This document shows, one piece after another, positions 7,904 through 16,119 of a DNA stretch of 64,000 nt; positions within the stretch are counted from its first letter, which is position 1; every line of letters starts with the position of its first letter. This DNA is from Burkholderia ubonensis (GTDB lineage: Bacteria; Pseudomonadota; Gammaproteobacteria; Burkholderiales; Burkholderiaceae): contig NZ_CADFEB010000001.1 of assembly GCF_902833085.1 (NCBI RefSeq), positions 355,742 through 419,741 of the forward strand, given 5' to 3'. Position numbers and translations under genes: made by a program. A model generated the notes under the pieces. The model was not told the origin of the DNA. It did no database searches and worked only from the letters and a program-made list of their open reading frames with translations.

Positions 7904-9504
7904 CTTCGACGACGACCGACCGGCGCGCCGCGCCGCCCGCCTTCGACCGCCACGCGAGCGCCGGCGGCATGCACCGCGACGGCGCCGACCTCGACGTGCT
8001 GATCGTCGGCGCCGGCCTGTCCGGCATCGGTGCGGCCTATCACCTGCAGCAGCGCTGCCCGTTCGCGCGCGTCGCGATCCTCGAGGCGCGCGACGCGATC
8101 GGCGGCACCTGGGACCTGTTCCGCTATCCGGGCGTCCGTTCGGATTCCGACATGTTTACGCTCGGCTACAGCTTCCGGCCGTGGCACGGCGACAAGGCGA
8201 TCTCGGACGGCCAGACGATCCTCGACTACATCCGCGACACCGCGCGCACCTACGGGATCGACAAGACGATCCGCTACCGCCACAAGGTCGTCGGCGCGGA
8301 CTGGGATTCGAACCGCGCGCGCTGGACGGTGCGCGTCGAACGCGGCGGCGGCGGCAGCGACGACCCGGCCGAGACGCTCGTGCTGACCTGCCGCTTCCTG
8401 TACATGTGCAGCGGCTATTACGACTACGACGCGGGCTACCTGCCCGACTGGCCCGGCAAGGACACGTTCGGCGGCGATCTCGTGCATCCGCAGCACTGGC
8501 CGAAGAACCTGTCGTACGCGGACCGCCGCGTGATCGTGATCGGCAGCGGCGCGACCGCGGTGACGCTCGTGCCGTCGATGGCAGCCAAGGCCCGGCACGT
8601 GACGATGCTGCAGCGCTCGCCGACCTACATCGTGTCGCTGCCCGCGCGCGACAGGATCGCCAACACGCTGCGCCGCGTGCTGCCGGCGCGGCTCGCGCAC
8701 CGGCTCGTGCGCGTCAAGAACGTACTGCTGACGATGTATCTCTACAATCTCGCGCGCCGCAAGCCGGAGGCGACGAAGAAGTTCATCATCCGCGCGGCCG
8801 GCAAGCAGCTCGGCCCGGACTTCGACGTCGCGACGCACCTGACGCCGCGCTACGAGCCGTGGGACCAGCGCGTGTGCCTCGTGCCGAACGGCGACCTGTT
8901 CAAGGCGATCCGCGCGGGCCGAGCGTCGATCGTCACCGACGAGATCGAGCGCTTCACGCCGACCGGCCTCAGGCTGAAAAGCGGCCAGCGGCTCGACGCG
9001 GACGTGATCGTCACCGCCACCGGGCTGAAGGTGAAGATGCTCGGCGGCGCGCAGGTCACGGTCGACGGCCGCGCGGTTGACCTGTCGCAGACGGTGTCGT
9101 ACAAGGGGATGATGTACAGCGACGTGCCGAACCTCGCGTCATCGTTCGGCTACACGAACGCGTCGTGGACGCTGAAGGCCGAACTGATCGCGCGCTACGT
9201 GTGCCGCCTGCTCAACCACATGCGCGCGCACGGCTACGACACCTGCGTGCCGCGCCTCGCGCCGGGCGATCTCGGCAACGTGCCGGCGGTGAACCTCAGC
9301 TCGGGCTACATCCAGCGCGCGGCCGGCATCCTGCCGAAACAGGGGGAGAAGAAGCCGTGGAAGTTCCACCAGAACTACGTGCTCGATCTCGCGTCGCTGA
9401 AGTTCAGCACGCTCGCCGATTCGGCGATGCGGTTCGAACGCCGCGCGAAGCCCGACGCGGCCGCCGCATCCGTCCCGCAACCCGCGCTTGACACCCGCGC
9501 TTGA
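7900..9504 (+). CDS. Flavin-containing monooxygenase, Baeyer-Villiger type
   Basis: A 534-residue flavoprotein. The FAD-binding GxGxxG is in 'DVLIVGAGLSGIGAAYHL' (about 33-50) and the family 'GGTWDLFRYPGVRSDSD' motif follows (about 68-84). A variant BVMO fingerprint is 'FGGDLVHPQHWP', and the second Rossmann motif for NADPH is 'RVIVIGSGATAVTLVPSM'. Such enzymes insert oxygen next to a ketone to give an ester or lactone. The start overlaps the SDR stop (ATGA). The 3' end (ALDTRA) lies in a 12-13-base tandem repeat. The downstream hydrolase could open the ester product, so the three genes form a coherent ketone-degrading set. Substrate unknown. Confidence 0.88.
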   Translation: MTSTTTDRRAAPPAFDRHASAGGMHRDGADLDVLIVGAGLSGIGAAYHLQQRCPFARVAILEARDAIGGTWDLFRYPGVRSDSDMFTLGYSFRPWHGDKAISDGQTILDYIRDTARTYGIDKTIRYRHKVVGADWDSNRARWTVRVERGGGGSDDPAETLVLTCRFLYMCSGYYDYDAGYLPDWPGKDTFGGDLVHPQHWPKNLSYADRRVIVIGSGATAVTLVPSMAAKARHVTMLQRSPTYIVSLPARDRIANTLRRVLPARLAHRLVRVKNVLLTMYLYNLARRKPEATKKFIIRAAGKQLGPDFDVATHLTPRYEPWDQRVCLVPNGDLFKAIRAGRASIVTDEIERFTPTGLRLKSGQRLDADVIVTATGLKVKMLGGAQVTVDGRAVDLSQTVSYKGMMYSDVPNLASSFGYTNASWTLKAELIARYVCRLLNHMRAHGYDTCVPRLAPGDLGNVPAVNLSSGYIQRAAGILPKQGEKKPWKFHQNYVLDLASLKFSTLADSAMRFERRAKPDAAAASVPQPALDTRA

Positions 9505-9531
9505 CACCCGCGCTTGAATCCGCGCTTGAAC
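9482..9531 (+). repeat. Short tandem repeat across the monooxygenase stop codon
   Basis: Four copies of CCGCGCTTGA followed by 2-3 bases: units at 9482-9494, 9495-9507, 9508-9519 and 9520-9531, with periods of 13, 13, 12 and 12. The monooxygenase stop (TGA 9502-9504) is inside the second unit, and each unit contains TTGA, so copy-number change would move the stop codon. It probably arose by replication slippage. Confidence 0.85.
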
Positions 9532-9557
9532 CCGCGGTCAAACCTGACGAGGCCGAC

Positions 9558-10544
9558 ATGAGCCATACGATCCATCTGATCCAGCAGGCGCTGATCGCCG
9601 TCGCTGCCGTGTGCGCGGCGCTCGCGGCGTTCACCTGGTATATCGCGCACCGCGTGACGCGCGCGTTCCGGCCCGAAGGCCGGTTCGTCGACATCGGCGG
9701 CGACCGCATCCATTACGTCGAGTACGGCAGCGGCCCGCCGATCGTGTTCGTCCACGGGCTTGCGGGGCAATTGCGCAATTTCGCGTACCTGCCGCTGCAA
9801 CAGCTCGCGGAACGCCATCGCGTGATCCTGATCGACCGGCCGGGCGCCGGGCATTCGCTGCGCGGCGCGCGCTCGCAGGCGAACATCTTCGCGCAGGCGC
9901 GCACGGTCGCCGCGTTCATCGACGCGCTGCAGCTCGACAAGCCCGTGCTCGTCGGGCATTCGCTCGGCGGCGCGATTTCGCTCGCGGTCGGCCTCAACCA
10001 CCCGGAGCACGTGAGCCGCCTCGCGCTGATCGCGCCGCTCTCGCATCCGGAAGCCGAGCCGCCGGGGCCGTTCCGCCCGCTGCTGATTCCGTCGACGCTC
10101 GTGCGTCGCTTCGTGTCGTGGACTTTCGCGATTCCGCTGACGATCCTGACCGGCCGCAAGGCGGTCCGTGCGGTGTTCGCGCCGGAAGCGGTGCCGAACG
10201 ATTTCCCGGTCAAGGGCGGCGGGCTGCTCGGGCTGCGGCCGCGCAGTTTCTATGCGACGTCGTCGGACCTGATCGCGGTGCCCGGCGACCTGCCCGCGAT
10301 GGAGCGCCGCTATGCGGAGCTCGCGCTGCCGGTCGACGTGCTGTACGGCCGCGACGACCGCATCCTGAACTGGCGCAGCCACGGCGAGGCCCTCGCGCAG
10401 AAGTCGCCGCGCGTGCGGCTGCGGGTGGTCGAGGGCGGCCACATGCTGCCCGTCACGATTCCGGGCGCGACGGCCGAGTGGCTGGCCGAAGTGGCCGCGG
10501 CGCCGCTCGAAGCGCACGCGCCGGTCGCGCAGGCCGGGCGCTGA
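9558..10544 (+). CDS. Alpha/beta hydrolase with N-terminal membrane anchor
   Basis: A 328-residue protein. One hydrophobic segment near the N-terminus (about 9-29, ALIAVAAVCAALAAFTWYIA) anchors it. The alpha/beta hydrolase fold follows, with 'IVFVHGLAG' (oxyanion-hole region), nucleophile elbow 'VLVGHSLGGAISLAV' with the catalytic Ser, an Asp in 'VLYGRDDRILNW' and His in 'VVEGGHMLPV'. It likely hydrolyses an ester or lactone. The ATG at 9558 has GAGG upstream; a TTG at 9501 inside the tandem repeat is an alternative start. It sits 53 bases after the monooxygenase on the same strand and fits as the hydrolase for its ester product (inference). Confidence 0.88.
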   Translation: MSHTIHLIQQALIAVAAVCAALAAFTWYIAHRVTRAFRPEGRFVDIGGDRIHYVEYGSGPPIVFVHGLAGQLRNFAYLPLQQLAERHRVILIDRPGAGHSLRGARSQANIFAQARTVAAFIDALQLDKPVLVGHSLGGAISLAVGLNHPEHVSRLALIAPLSHPEAEPPGPFRPLLIPSTLVRRFVSWTFAIPLTILTGRKAVRAVFAPEAVPNDFPVKGGGLLGLRPRSFYATSSDLIAVPGDLPAMERRYAELALPVDVLYGRDDRILNWRSHGEALAQKSPRVRLRVVEGGHMLPVTIPGATAEWLAEVAAAPLEAHAPVAQAGR

Positions 10545-10568
10545 CGCACTGATGCCCTGACGCCCGAA

Positions 10569-10588
10569 GCCGCGCATCGGCGCGCGGC
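10569..10588. terminator. GC hairpin between convergent genes
   Basis: Seven-base inverted repeat GCCGCGC / GCGCGGC with a six-base loop, in the 51-base gap between the convergent hydrolase and carboxymuconolactone decarboxylase-like genes. There is no T tract, so it may aid Rho-dependent or bidirectional termination. Weak evidence. Confidence 0.35.
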
Positions 10589-10595
10589 GACGCGT

Positions 10596-10994
10596 TCAGT
10601 CCTCGCTGTCGGGCAGCGTCAGGCCGAGTTCCGACATCACTTCGCGCGCGCTGCGGAATGCCTCGATCGCCGCCGGCGCGCCCGCGTACAGCGCGCTGTG
10701 CAGCAGCACCTCGCGAATCTCGACGAGGCTCGCGCCGTTGTTGAGCGCGCCGCGCAGGTGGCCCTTCAGCTCGGTGCTGCGGCCGAGCGCAGCCAGCATC
10801 GCGCACGTGCAGAGGCTGCGCGTCTTGAGATCGATGCCGCCGCGCTGCCACGTGCTGCCCCACGCGTGCTCGTTCAGCCAGTCCTGCAGCGGCCGCGAAA
10901 ATCCGTCGAGATCGCGCATCGCCCGCTCGACGAATGCCTCGCCCATCACGTCGATGCGGCGCGCCTTGCCCTGCTCCTTGTCCTGTTCGCTCAT
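10596..10994 (-). CDS. Carboxymuconolactone decarboxylase-family protein
   Basis: A 132-residue CMD/AhpD-like protein. The core reads 'FSRPLQDWLNEHAWGSTWQRGGIDLKTRSLCTCAMLAALGRSTELKGHLRGALNNGASLVEIREVLLHSALYAGAPAAIEAF' (about 32-112), the PcaC-type pattern with the conserved Glu/His cluster. A C-T-C replaces the CxxC pair of AhpD. Members are decarboxylases or peroxidase partners; this length (about 130) fits the gamma-carboxymuconolactone decarboxylase branch. AGGACAG precedes the ATG. It is convergent with the hydrolase gene, so it is not part of that operon. Exact substrate unknown. Confidence 0.85.
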   Translation of the reverse strand: MSEQDKEQGKARRIDVMGEAFVERAMRDLDGFSRPLQDWLNEHAWGSTWQRGGIDLKTRSLCTCAMLAALGRSTELKGHLRGALNNGASLVEIREVLLHSALYAGAPAAIEAFRSAREVMSELGLTLPDSED

Positions 10995-11411
10995 CTCTCT
11001 GTCCTGTTCGTCCGGCTTCCGTTTCGGGAGTGCTTCGGTTGCGCCGTCGATTGCCGGTGTGTGCGGGTTGGCCCGCCGGGCGGCGCGATCCTGCTCTCAT
11101 GTTCGCGAGGCGCGGGCATTTCGTCAAAGCCGCAGGCCTCGGTCGGGCAAACCGCCGTGCCGCAGTAAGTGTGCCAACGCGCGCGCGTCGCCGGACGCCG
11201 ACGCTACGTAACGTTCCCAGGCGCGTTACGGCGCCTTGCGGGAACATCGCGCAGCCCATTGCGCCACCGCTCCGCGAAATCGCCATTACTCGGAACAAAA
11301 AGCCTCGAACGTCGGACATTCCACAAGAAAAATTCACCGTTCGGCGCGCATGCCACGATGGCGCGGAAATTGCAGTTCTGGTCGGGACAAACACCAATTG
11401 TTGAGGCCAAC
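10995..11411. promoter_or_regulatory. Intergenic region with an inverted repeat
   Basis: About 417 bases between the divergent CMD-like and lipoprotein genes; no gene supported. It contains a perfect inverted repeat CGTAACG-N10-CGTTACG at 11207-11230, a plausible operator. The stretch 11230-11410 is less GC-rich than its surroundings and probably holds the lipoprotein promoter. Confidence 0.35.
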
Positions 11412-13376
11412 ATGCAGAAATACTTCACAAGAACGACGCTCTCGCTCGCCATCTCGTCGCTGCTCGCGCTGTCTGGATGTGGATCGATCGACGGACCGAC
11501 CACGCCTACCTCGCTGAAGCCGAGCACGTCGGGGACGTCGGGAACGTCAGGCACGTCAGGGGCGTCCGGAACGTCAGGCACGTCAGGGGCGTCCGGAACC
11601 TCCGGCAGTTCGGGAAGCTCAGGGACGTCGGGGGGGAGTTCAGGGTCTTCGGGTACGTCCTCAGGCACGTCTTCGGGAACGTCTTCGGGTACGTCTTCGG
11701 GTACGTCCTCGGGTACGTCCTCGGGTACGTCTTCGGGTACGTCTTCGGGTACGTCTTCGGGTACGTCCTCGGGTACGTCCTCGGGTACGTCCTCGGGTAC
11801 GTCCTCGGGTACGTCCTCGGGTACGTCCTCGGGTACGTCCTCGGGTACGTCCTCGGGCACGTCTTCCGGTACATCCTCAGGCACGTCTTCCGGTACATCC
11901 TCAGGCACGTCCTCAGGTACGTCCTCAGGTACGTCCTCAGGTACGTCCTCAGGTACGTCCTCCGGCACATCTTCCGGCACGTCCTCCGGTACTTCTTCGG
12001 GCACCTCCGGCTCCACCCCGCTCGGCAGCCTCTTCCGGCAGACCGGCAACCTCGTCACATCGCTCGGCACGACCGTCGCGAACGGCGGTACCCAAGTGGG
12101 CAGCGTGTCGAACAACCCGGCTGCCGCCAGTGTCGGCAACGTGGTCACGAGCCTCGGCAACGGTGTCCAGTCGCTCGGCAACGGCGTCGCGGCCGGCCTC
12201 GGCTCGATCGGCGTGTCGCCGAATCCGCTCGGCCCGACGCTGACGTCGGCGACCGGCCTGCTGAGCGGCGCCAGCGCAGCCGTCAACAATGTCGGCAACG
12301 CGGTGACGAGCCTCGGCGCCGGTCCGCTGTCGCCGCTCGCACCGGTCACGACGACCGTCGGCGGCCTCGTCAACACGGTCGGCAGCGTCATCAGCACCGC
12401 CGCGTCCGGCCTCAACACCACGCTGAACACCACGCCGATCCAGCAGCTCGAGACGCAGGTCGGCAGCTTCATCAACCCGATCACGAACACGCTGACCGGC
12501 GGCGTCCAGACGCCCGGCACCACGCAGACCGTCGGCACCACGACCGGTCTCGGCACGCCGGTCGGCAACCTGCTGACCACGGTCGGCAATGGCCTCGGCA
12601 CGGCCGGCACGCAGATCGGCGGCGCGACGACCAACCCGGCCGGCACCGATCTCGGCAACGTCGTGACGCAACTCGGCAATACGGTCACGAGCGTCGGCGG
12701 CCTGCTCGGCGGCAGTACGGGCAGCTCCAGCAGCGGTTCGGGCGGCACGAGCGGGACCAGCAGCGGCAGTCCCCTCGCGCCGATCACGGGCCTGCTCGGG
12801 TCGCTGGGCGGCGGCAGTGGTTCGAGCGGGACCGGCGGCAGCGGCCCGCTCGCCCCCGTCACGAACCTGCTCGGCTCGCTCGGCTCCATCGGCGGGACGA
12901 GCGGCACGAGCAGCGGCACGAGCGGAACAAGCGCAGGCGGCCCCCTCGCACCGGTGACCAACCTGCTCGGTTCGATCGGCAGCGCCGGCGGTACGAGCGG
13001 CACCGGCGCCGGCGGCCTGCTGGCGCCCGTCACGACCCTCGTCAATTCGCTGACGCCGCTCGGCGCGAGCCTCACCGGCACGGTCACCACGCCTGGCGGC
13101 GGGGTGACAGGCAACCTGACCGGCGCGCTGACGAACGGCCCGATCGGCACGCTCGCCGGTTCGCTGACGTCGCCGGCCGGCGCCACCGGCGCCGGCGTCG
13201 CGGCGAGTCCGGGCGGCGTGATCACGACGATGACGACCCCGGGCGGCAGCGGCACCAGCACCGCCGCGGGCGGCCTGAGCGGCGGTTCGAGCGGCGGCAC
13301 GGCCGGTGCGACCAGCCTGCTCGCGCCGGTGACGAACCTGGTCGGCGGCCTGCTCGGCGGCGCCTTACCGAAGTAA
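11412..13376 (+). CDS. Repeat-rich lipoprotein (Ser-Gly-Thr tandem repeats)
   Basis: A 654-residue protein. A lipoprotein signal peptide (MQKYFTRTTLSLAISSLLALSGC) ends in lipobox LSGC with the lipidated Cys at residue 23; GAGG precedes the ATG at 11412. Residues ~38-200 are low-complexity: GTSG/GASG units and then about 29 copies of the tetrapeptide SGTS coded by a 12-base unit. The rest is Gly/Thr/Val/Leu-rich with recurring modules such as 'TSLGNGVQSLGNGV' and 'GPLAPVTNLLGSLGS', suggesting repeated amphipathic strands. Similar Burkholderia proteins are sometimes labelled 'collagen-like', but the 4-residue period is not Gly-X-Y. Probably an exposed outer-membrane lipoprotein whose length varies by slippage (inference). 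Confidence 0.8.
   Translation: MQKYFTRTTLSLAISSLLALSGCGSIDGPTTPTSLKPSTSGTSGTSGTSGASGTSGTSGASGTSGSSGSSGTSGGSSGSSGTSSGTSSGTSSGTSSGTSSGTSSGTSSGTSSGTSSGTSSGTSSGTSSGTSSGTSSGTSSGTSSGTSSGTSSGTSSGTSSGTSSGTSSGTSSGTSSGTSSGTSSGTSSGTSSGTSSGTSGSTPLGSLFRQTGNLVTSLGTTVANGGTQVGSVSNNPAAASVGNVVTSLGNGVQSLGNGVAAGLGSIGVSPNPLGPTLTSATGLLSGASAAVNNVGNAVTSLGAGPLSPLAPVTTTVGGLVNTVGSVISTAASGLNTTLNTTPIQQLETQVGSFINPITNTLTGGVQTPGTTQTVGTTTGLGTPVGNLLTTVGNGLGTAGTQIGGATTNPAGTDLGNVVTQLGNTVTSVGGLLGGSTGSSSSGSGGTSGTSSGSPLAPITGLLGSLGGGSGSSGTGGSGPLAPVTNLLGSLGSIGGTSGTSSGTSGTSAGGPLAPVTNLLGSIGSAGGTSGTGAGGLLAPVTTLVNSLTPLGASLTGTVTTPGGGVTGNLTGALTNGPIGTLAGSLTSPAGATGAGVAASPGGVITTMTTPGGSGTSTAAGGLSGGSSGGTAGATSLLAPVTNLVGGLLGGALPK
11640..12008 (+). 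repeat. 12-base tandem repeat array coding SGTS units
   Basis: About 29 consecutive 12-base units of the form TCGGGTACGTCC with T/C, A/G variation (TCAGGCACGTCT, TCCGGTACATCC). Middle copies (about 11690-11850) are nearly identical and outer ones diverged, typical of expansion by slipped-strand pairing. The unit length keeps the frame whatever the copy number. Both strands and several frames stay open through it, producing spurious ORFs (for example VPED repeats on the minus strand). Confidence 0.95.
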
Positions 13377-13479
13377 TCGACCCGCAGCGCCAGGCGGCCG
13401 GGCACACAACATTCCAAAGCCCGGCCGCCCGCCGGCGCCGCCCACGCTGCGGCGTCGGCCTCATCCATACGAGGATCAC

Positions 13480-14763
13480 ATGAACTCGACGCTCGAAGGC
13501 ATCGCCGCCGTCCAAGACCGGCCGCCCCGCTCCGCCACTCCGTTACGCGCCGGCCTGCTCGGCATCACGGCCGGCCTCTTCGCGCTGTGGATCACGCGCG
13601 ACCAGCCCGCCCTCGACGGCGCCACGCGCGCGGTCATCGCCAGTCTCGCGATCATCGGCACGATCGCGCTGCACGAACTCTTCATCTCGCGCGTCTACCT
13701 GCGGCCGAGCGCCGGCCTGTCGCGGCAGGCCGTGCGGCCGCTCGGCGTCGCCCGCGTCGCGGTGCGGCTCGGTGCGCTCGCGTCGGTCTACGCGGGCATC
13801 GGCATGCTGTACTGGCTGCTGCCCGAGTATCACGGCGCGTTCTACCTGCCGTTCTGGTCGCTGCTGCGGGCGCTCGCGCCGTACGTGATCGTCGCCGCGC
13901 CGATCTATTTCGCGTGGATGGACCGCCATCAGCGCGAGACCGACGACGCCTACCTGCTGTGGGGACGCTTCCTGTTTCGCGGCGAGCAGCCCGCAAGCTG
14001 GCGGCCGGTGCGCGAGATGCTCGCCGGGTGGATGGTCAAGGCGTTCTTCCTGCCGCTGATGACCGTCTACCTGTCGAAGGACGCCGACCACCTGAGCGCG
14101 TCGCTCGCGAACGCGATGCATGCGCCGATGTCGCTCGCACTGTTCGTGTTCATGTACGACCTGTCGTTCACGATGGACCTGATGTTCGGCACCGTCGGCT
14201 ACCTGTGCACGTTCCGCGTCCTCGACAGCCACGTGCGCACCGTCGAGCCGACGACGCTCGGCTGGCTCGCCGCGCTGATCTGCTACCAGCCGTTCTGGTC
14301 GCTGATCTCAAACAATTACATCCGCTACGAAGGCTCGATGTTCTGGGACAACTGGCTGCTCTCCGCGCCGGCGATCCGCGTGGTCTGGGGCGCGACGATC
14401 ATCGCGCTGCTGCTGTGCTACGCGCTGTCGACGATCTCGTTCGGCCTGCGCTTCTCGAACCTGACCAACCGCGGGATCATCACGTCCGGCCCGTACCGCT
14501 TCACGAAGCATCCGGCCTACATCACGAAGAACCTGTCGTACTGGATGATCTCGGTGCCGTTCGTCGAGCCGCTCGGCTGGCAGGTCGCGCTCGCGCATTG
14601 CGCGGCGCTCGTCGCGGTCAACCTGATCTACTTCCTGCGCGCGAAGACCGAGGAGCGTCACCTGATGCGCGATCCGGACTATCGCGCGTATGCGGCGTGG
14701 ATCGCCGAGCATGGGCTGTTCGCGCGGATCCGGCGCGTATTCGTGCAGCAGCTGGCGGGTTGA
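13480..14763 (+). CDS. Isoprenylcysteine carboxyl methyltransferase-family membrane protein
   Basis: A 427-residue polytopic membrane protein with about eight to ten hydrophobic segments. The C-terminal part carries the ICMT/PEMT-type SAM-binding signature: 'GPYRFTKHPAYITKNLSYWMISVPF' (about 338-362) and 'RAKTEERHLMRDPDYRAYA' (about 387-405). These are the conserved GPY-x-HP and E-E...L...D-Y blocks of membrane methyltransferases. The substrate in bacteria is usually unknown (lipids or small molecules). GAGGAT lies 4 bases before the ATG. It starts about 100 bases after the lipoprotein gene on the same strand, so co-expression is possible. Confidence 0.8.
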   Translation: MNSTLEGIAAVQDRPPRSATPLRAGLLGITAGLFALWITRDQPALDGATRAVIASLAIIGTIALHELFISRVYLRPSAGLSRQAVRPLGVARVAVRLGALASVYAGIGMLYWLLPEYHGAFYLPFWSLLRALAPYVIVAAPIYFAWMDRHQRETDDAYLLWGRFLFRGEQPASWRPVREMLAGWMVKAFFLPLMTVYLSKDADHLSASLANAMHAPMSLALFVFMYDLSFTMDLMFGTVGYLCTFRVLDSHVRTVEPTTLGWLAALICYQPFWSLISNNYIRYEGSMFWDNWLLSAPAIRVVWGATIIALLLCYALSTISFGLRFSNLTNRGIITSGPYRFTKHPAYITKNLSYWMISVPFVEPLGWQVALAHCAALVAVNLIYFLRAKTEERHLMRDPDYRAYAAWIAEHGLFARIRRVFVQQLAG

Positions 14764-15115
14764 CGTGCCGCCGGCCCGGGCGGACCGCAGTCTCGCAAGG
14801 CGGTCGTCCGCCGGCCGCGATGCAGGCGCCTTCGCCTGCCAAAATCATCTCAAAAATAACCAACTTGCGGCCAATTGTCGCCAAACACGGTAAATCGACG
14901 CTTTTTCGGACTACGGGATTGCCGAATGCACGATGATCGCGTATGGTGCGTGCCGTCCGCGTGCGTGTCGGCTCGCCTGGCTGCTTGCTTGCGCCGCTTG
15001 CATCGTTCGGACATTCCGACCGTCGCCCTGCGCGACGGCCGCGCGGGTTCCGGCCCGCCGTTCACCGTCTCCGCGACGCCGCCCGCCGGCGCCGCGCATT
15101 CATGAGGAAAGAGGC
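14764..15115. other. Intergenic region, no gene seen
   Basis: About 350 bases after the ICMT-like gene. A lower-GC patch at 14840-14935 (CAAAATCATCTCAAAAATAACC...) could hold a promoter for the small downstream peptide. ORFs here are short, overlap on both strands and look spurious. Confidence 0.4.
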
Positions 15116-15202
15116 GTGATACACAAAGTCCTGATCCTGATCGTTCTCTGCGTCGCGGGCCTCGCCGCGATCGCCGCCGGTTTCCAGCACATCCCCAGCT
15201 GA
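15116..15202 (+). CDS. Small single-span membrane peptide (28 aa)
   Basis: A GTG-initiated 28-residue frame: MIHKVLILIVLCVAGLAAIA then AGFQHIPS. It consists of a short basic N-terminus and one hydrophobic helix of about 17-18 residues, the form of a small inner-membrane peptide. AGGAAAGAGGC directly precedes the GTG, and a strong hairpin with a T-rich tail follows the stop at once, so it has a complete small transcription unit. Too short for standard gene finders and of unknown function. It could be chance, but site, composition and terminator together support it. Confidence 0.45.
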   Translation: MIHKVLILIVLCVAGLAAIAAGFQHIPS

Positions 15203-15205
15203 TTG

Positions 15206-15254
15206 GCGGCCCCGGCTCGCTTGCCGAGCCGCGGGGCCGCTTCCTCCGTTTTCC
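15206..15254 (+). terminator. Rho-independent-like terminator
   Basis: Stem from GCGGCCCCGGCTCG (15206-15219) to CGAGCC-GC-GGGGCCGC (about 15225-15240) with a short CTTGC loop and a two-base bulge, followed by TTCCTCCGTTTT. It lies 3 bases after the stop of the 28-residue peptide. Confidence 0.65.
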
Positions 15255-15303
15255 ATCGCCATGACCCATTCATTCGACACGCTCGACACGATCTCCCTTT
15301 GCC

Positions 15304-16101
15304 ATGCGCATCGACGTACAGCATTGCCAGAACAGCATCGACGATGAGCTGGATACGCTCCACGCTCGTCTCCATCAACCGGGCCACCGCCTGCACGGCC
15401 TGCCGGCCGTCGCGCTCGGCGCGTCGGGCCTGATCGTCCGCCATCGTGAGGCGGACGGCGAATATTTTCTCTATGTCGAAGATCCGGTAACCCGGCAGCT
15501 CGCCGGGTATACGGTGTTCAATCGCTTGCCCGAAATTCCCCGTCGCGCGGATCGATATTTGCGGGCGCCGCATTCCAAATTTCGCGCTTCGTTCCAGCGC
15601 AAGGGGCTCGCGACCACGCTGTATCGGTGGGGGCTCGACGCCGGGCTGTGCCTGATCAGCGGCGCGCGGCAGTCGGTCGGAGCCGCGCGGCTGTGGACGA
15701 TGCTCGCGCGGGAGTTTCAGCACGGGTTCGTCGATATCGAAGGACGGAAATTGCGTTATCTCGGGGAGTGCGTGCCGGATGACGTGCACGGTGCGTTGCA
15801 TACGCGGCGGCTGTTGCTTGGGACGGGGTGGACGATGGGGGAATTTGCGGAGGTGGTCGGCATGACCGACGGGCCGGCGATTGCACACGATCGATCAGTT
15901 CGCACGTCGGCGCGCTGGCCGGAGTGGCCGGTTCGCGTGCCGCCGAACGGCGATGCGCCGGACGCTCATTCCATCTTGCCGGGAGCAAGCACGACCGTGG
16001 CCAAACAATCAGGGGCCGGTTGTCGCCGGCAAGCTGGACCGGGCCATGACTGTCGTGCATTCCAAACGGAATCGCCGATACGCTTGCGGAAAGACACCTG
16101 A
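15304..16101 (+). CDS. GNAT-like acyltransferase
   Basis: A 265-residue protein starting MRIDVQHCQNSIDDELD. The segment 'RADRYLRAPHSKFRASFQRKGLATTLYRWGLDAGLCLISGARQSVGAARLWTMLAREF' (about 80-137) has the R/QxxGxA/G acetyl-CoA loop (QRKGLA) and the following helix of the GNAT fold, so an N-acyltransferase role is likely. The last ~70 residues (after GEFAEVVGM) are basic, Pro/Ser-rich and without family character. They may be a non-homologous extension after loss of an older stop codon, because ordinary members end near that point. Substrate unknown. It is convergent with the frameshifted minus-strand gene downstream. Confidence 0.6.
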   Translation: MRIDVQHCQNSIDDELDTLHARLHQPGHRLHGLPAVALGASGLIVRHREADGEYFLYVEDPVTRQLAGYTVFNRLPEIPRRADRYLRAPHSKFRASFQRKGLATTLYRWGLDAGLCLISGARQSVGAARLWTMLAREFQHGFVDIEGRKLRYLGECVPDDVHGALHTRRLLLGTGWTMGEFAEVVGMTDGPAIAHDRSVRTSARWPEWPVRVPPNGDAPDAHSILPGASTTVAKQSGAGCRRQAGPGHDCRAFQTESPIRLRKDT

Positions 16102-16119
16102 AGCGCTATGTCCGGAACT

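Noticed and set aside
11640-12008. CRISPR-like look of the repeat array
   Set aside because: Units are contiguous 12-mers without spacers and are coding in frame.
11412-13376. Collagen-like protein
   Set aside because: The repeat period is four residues (SGTS), not Gly-X-Y.
11204-13468. 754-aa minus-strand ORF with dozens of VPED repeats
   Set aside because: Antisense translation of the 12-base SGTS array; no ribosome site and the lipoprotein on the plus strand has a signal peptide and lipobox.
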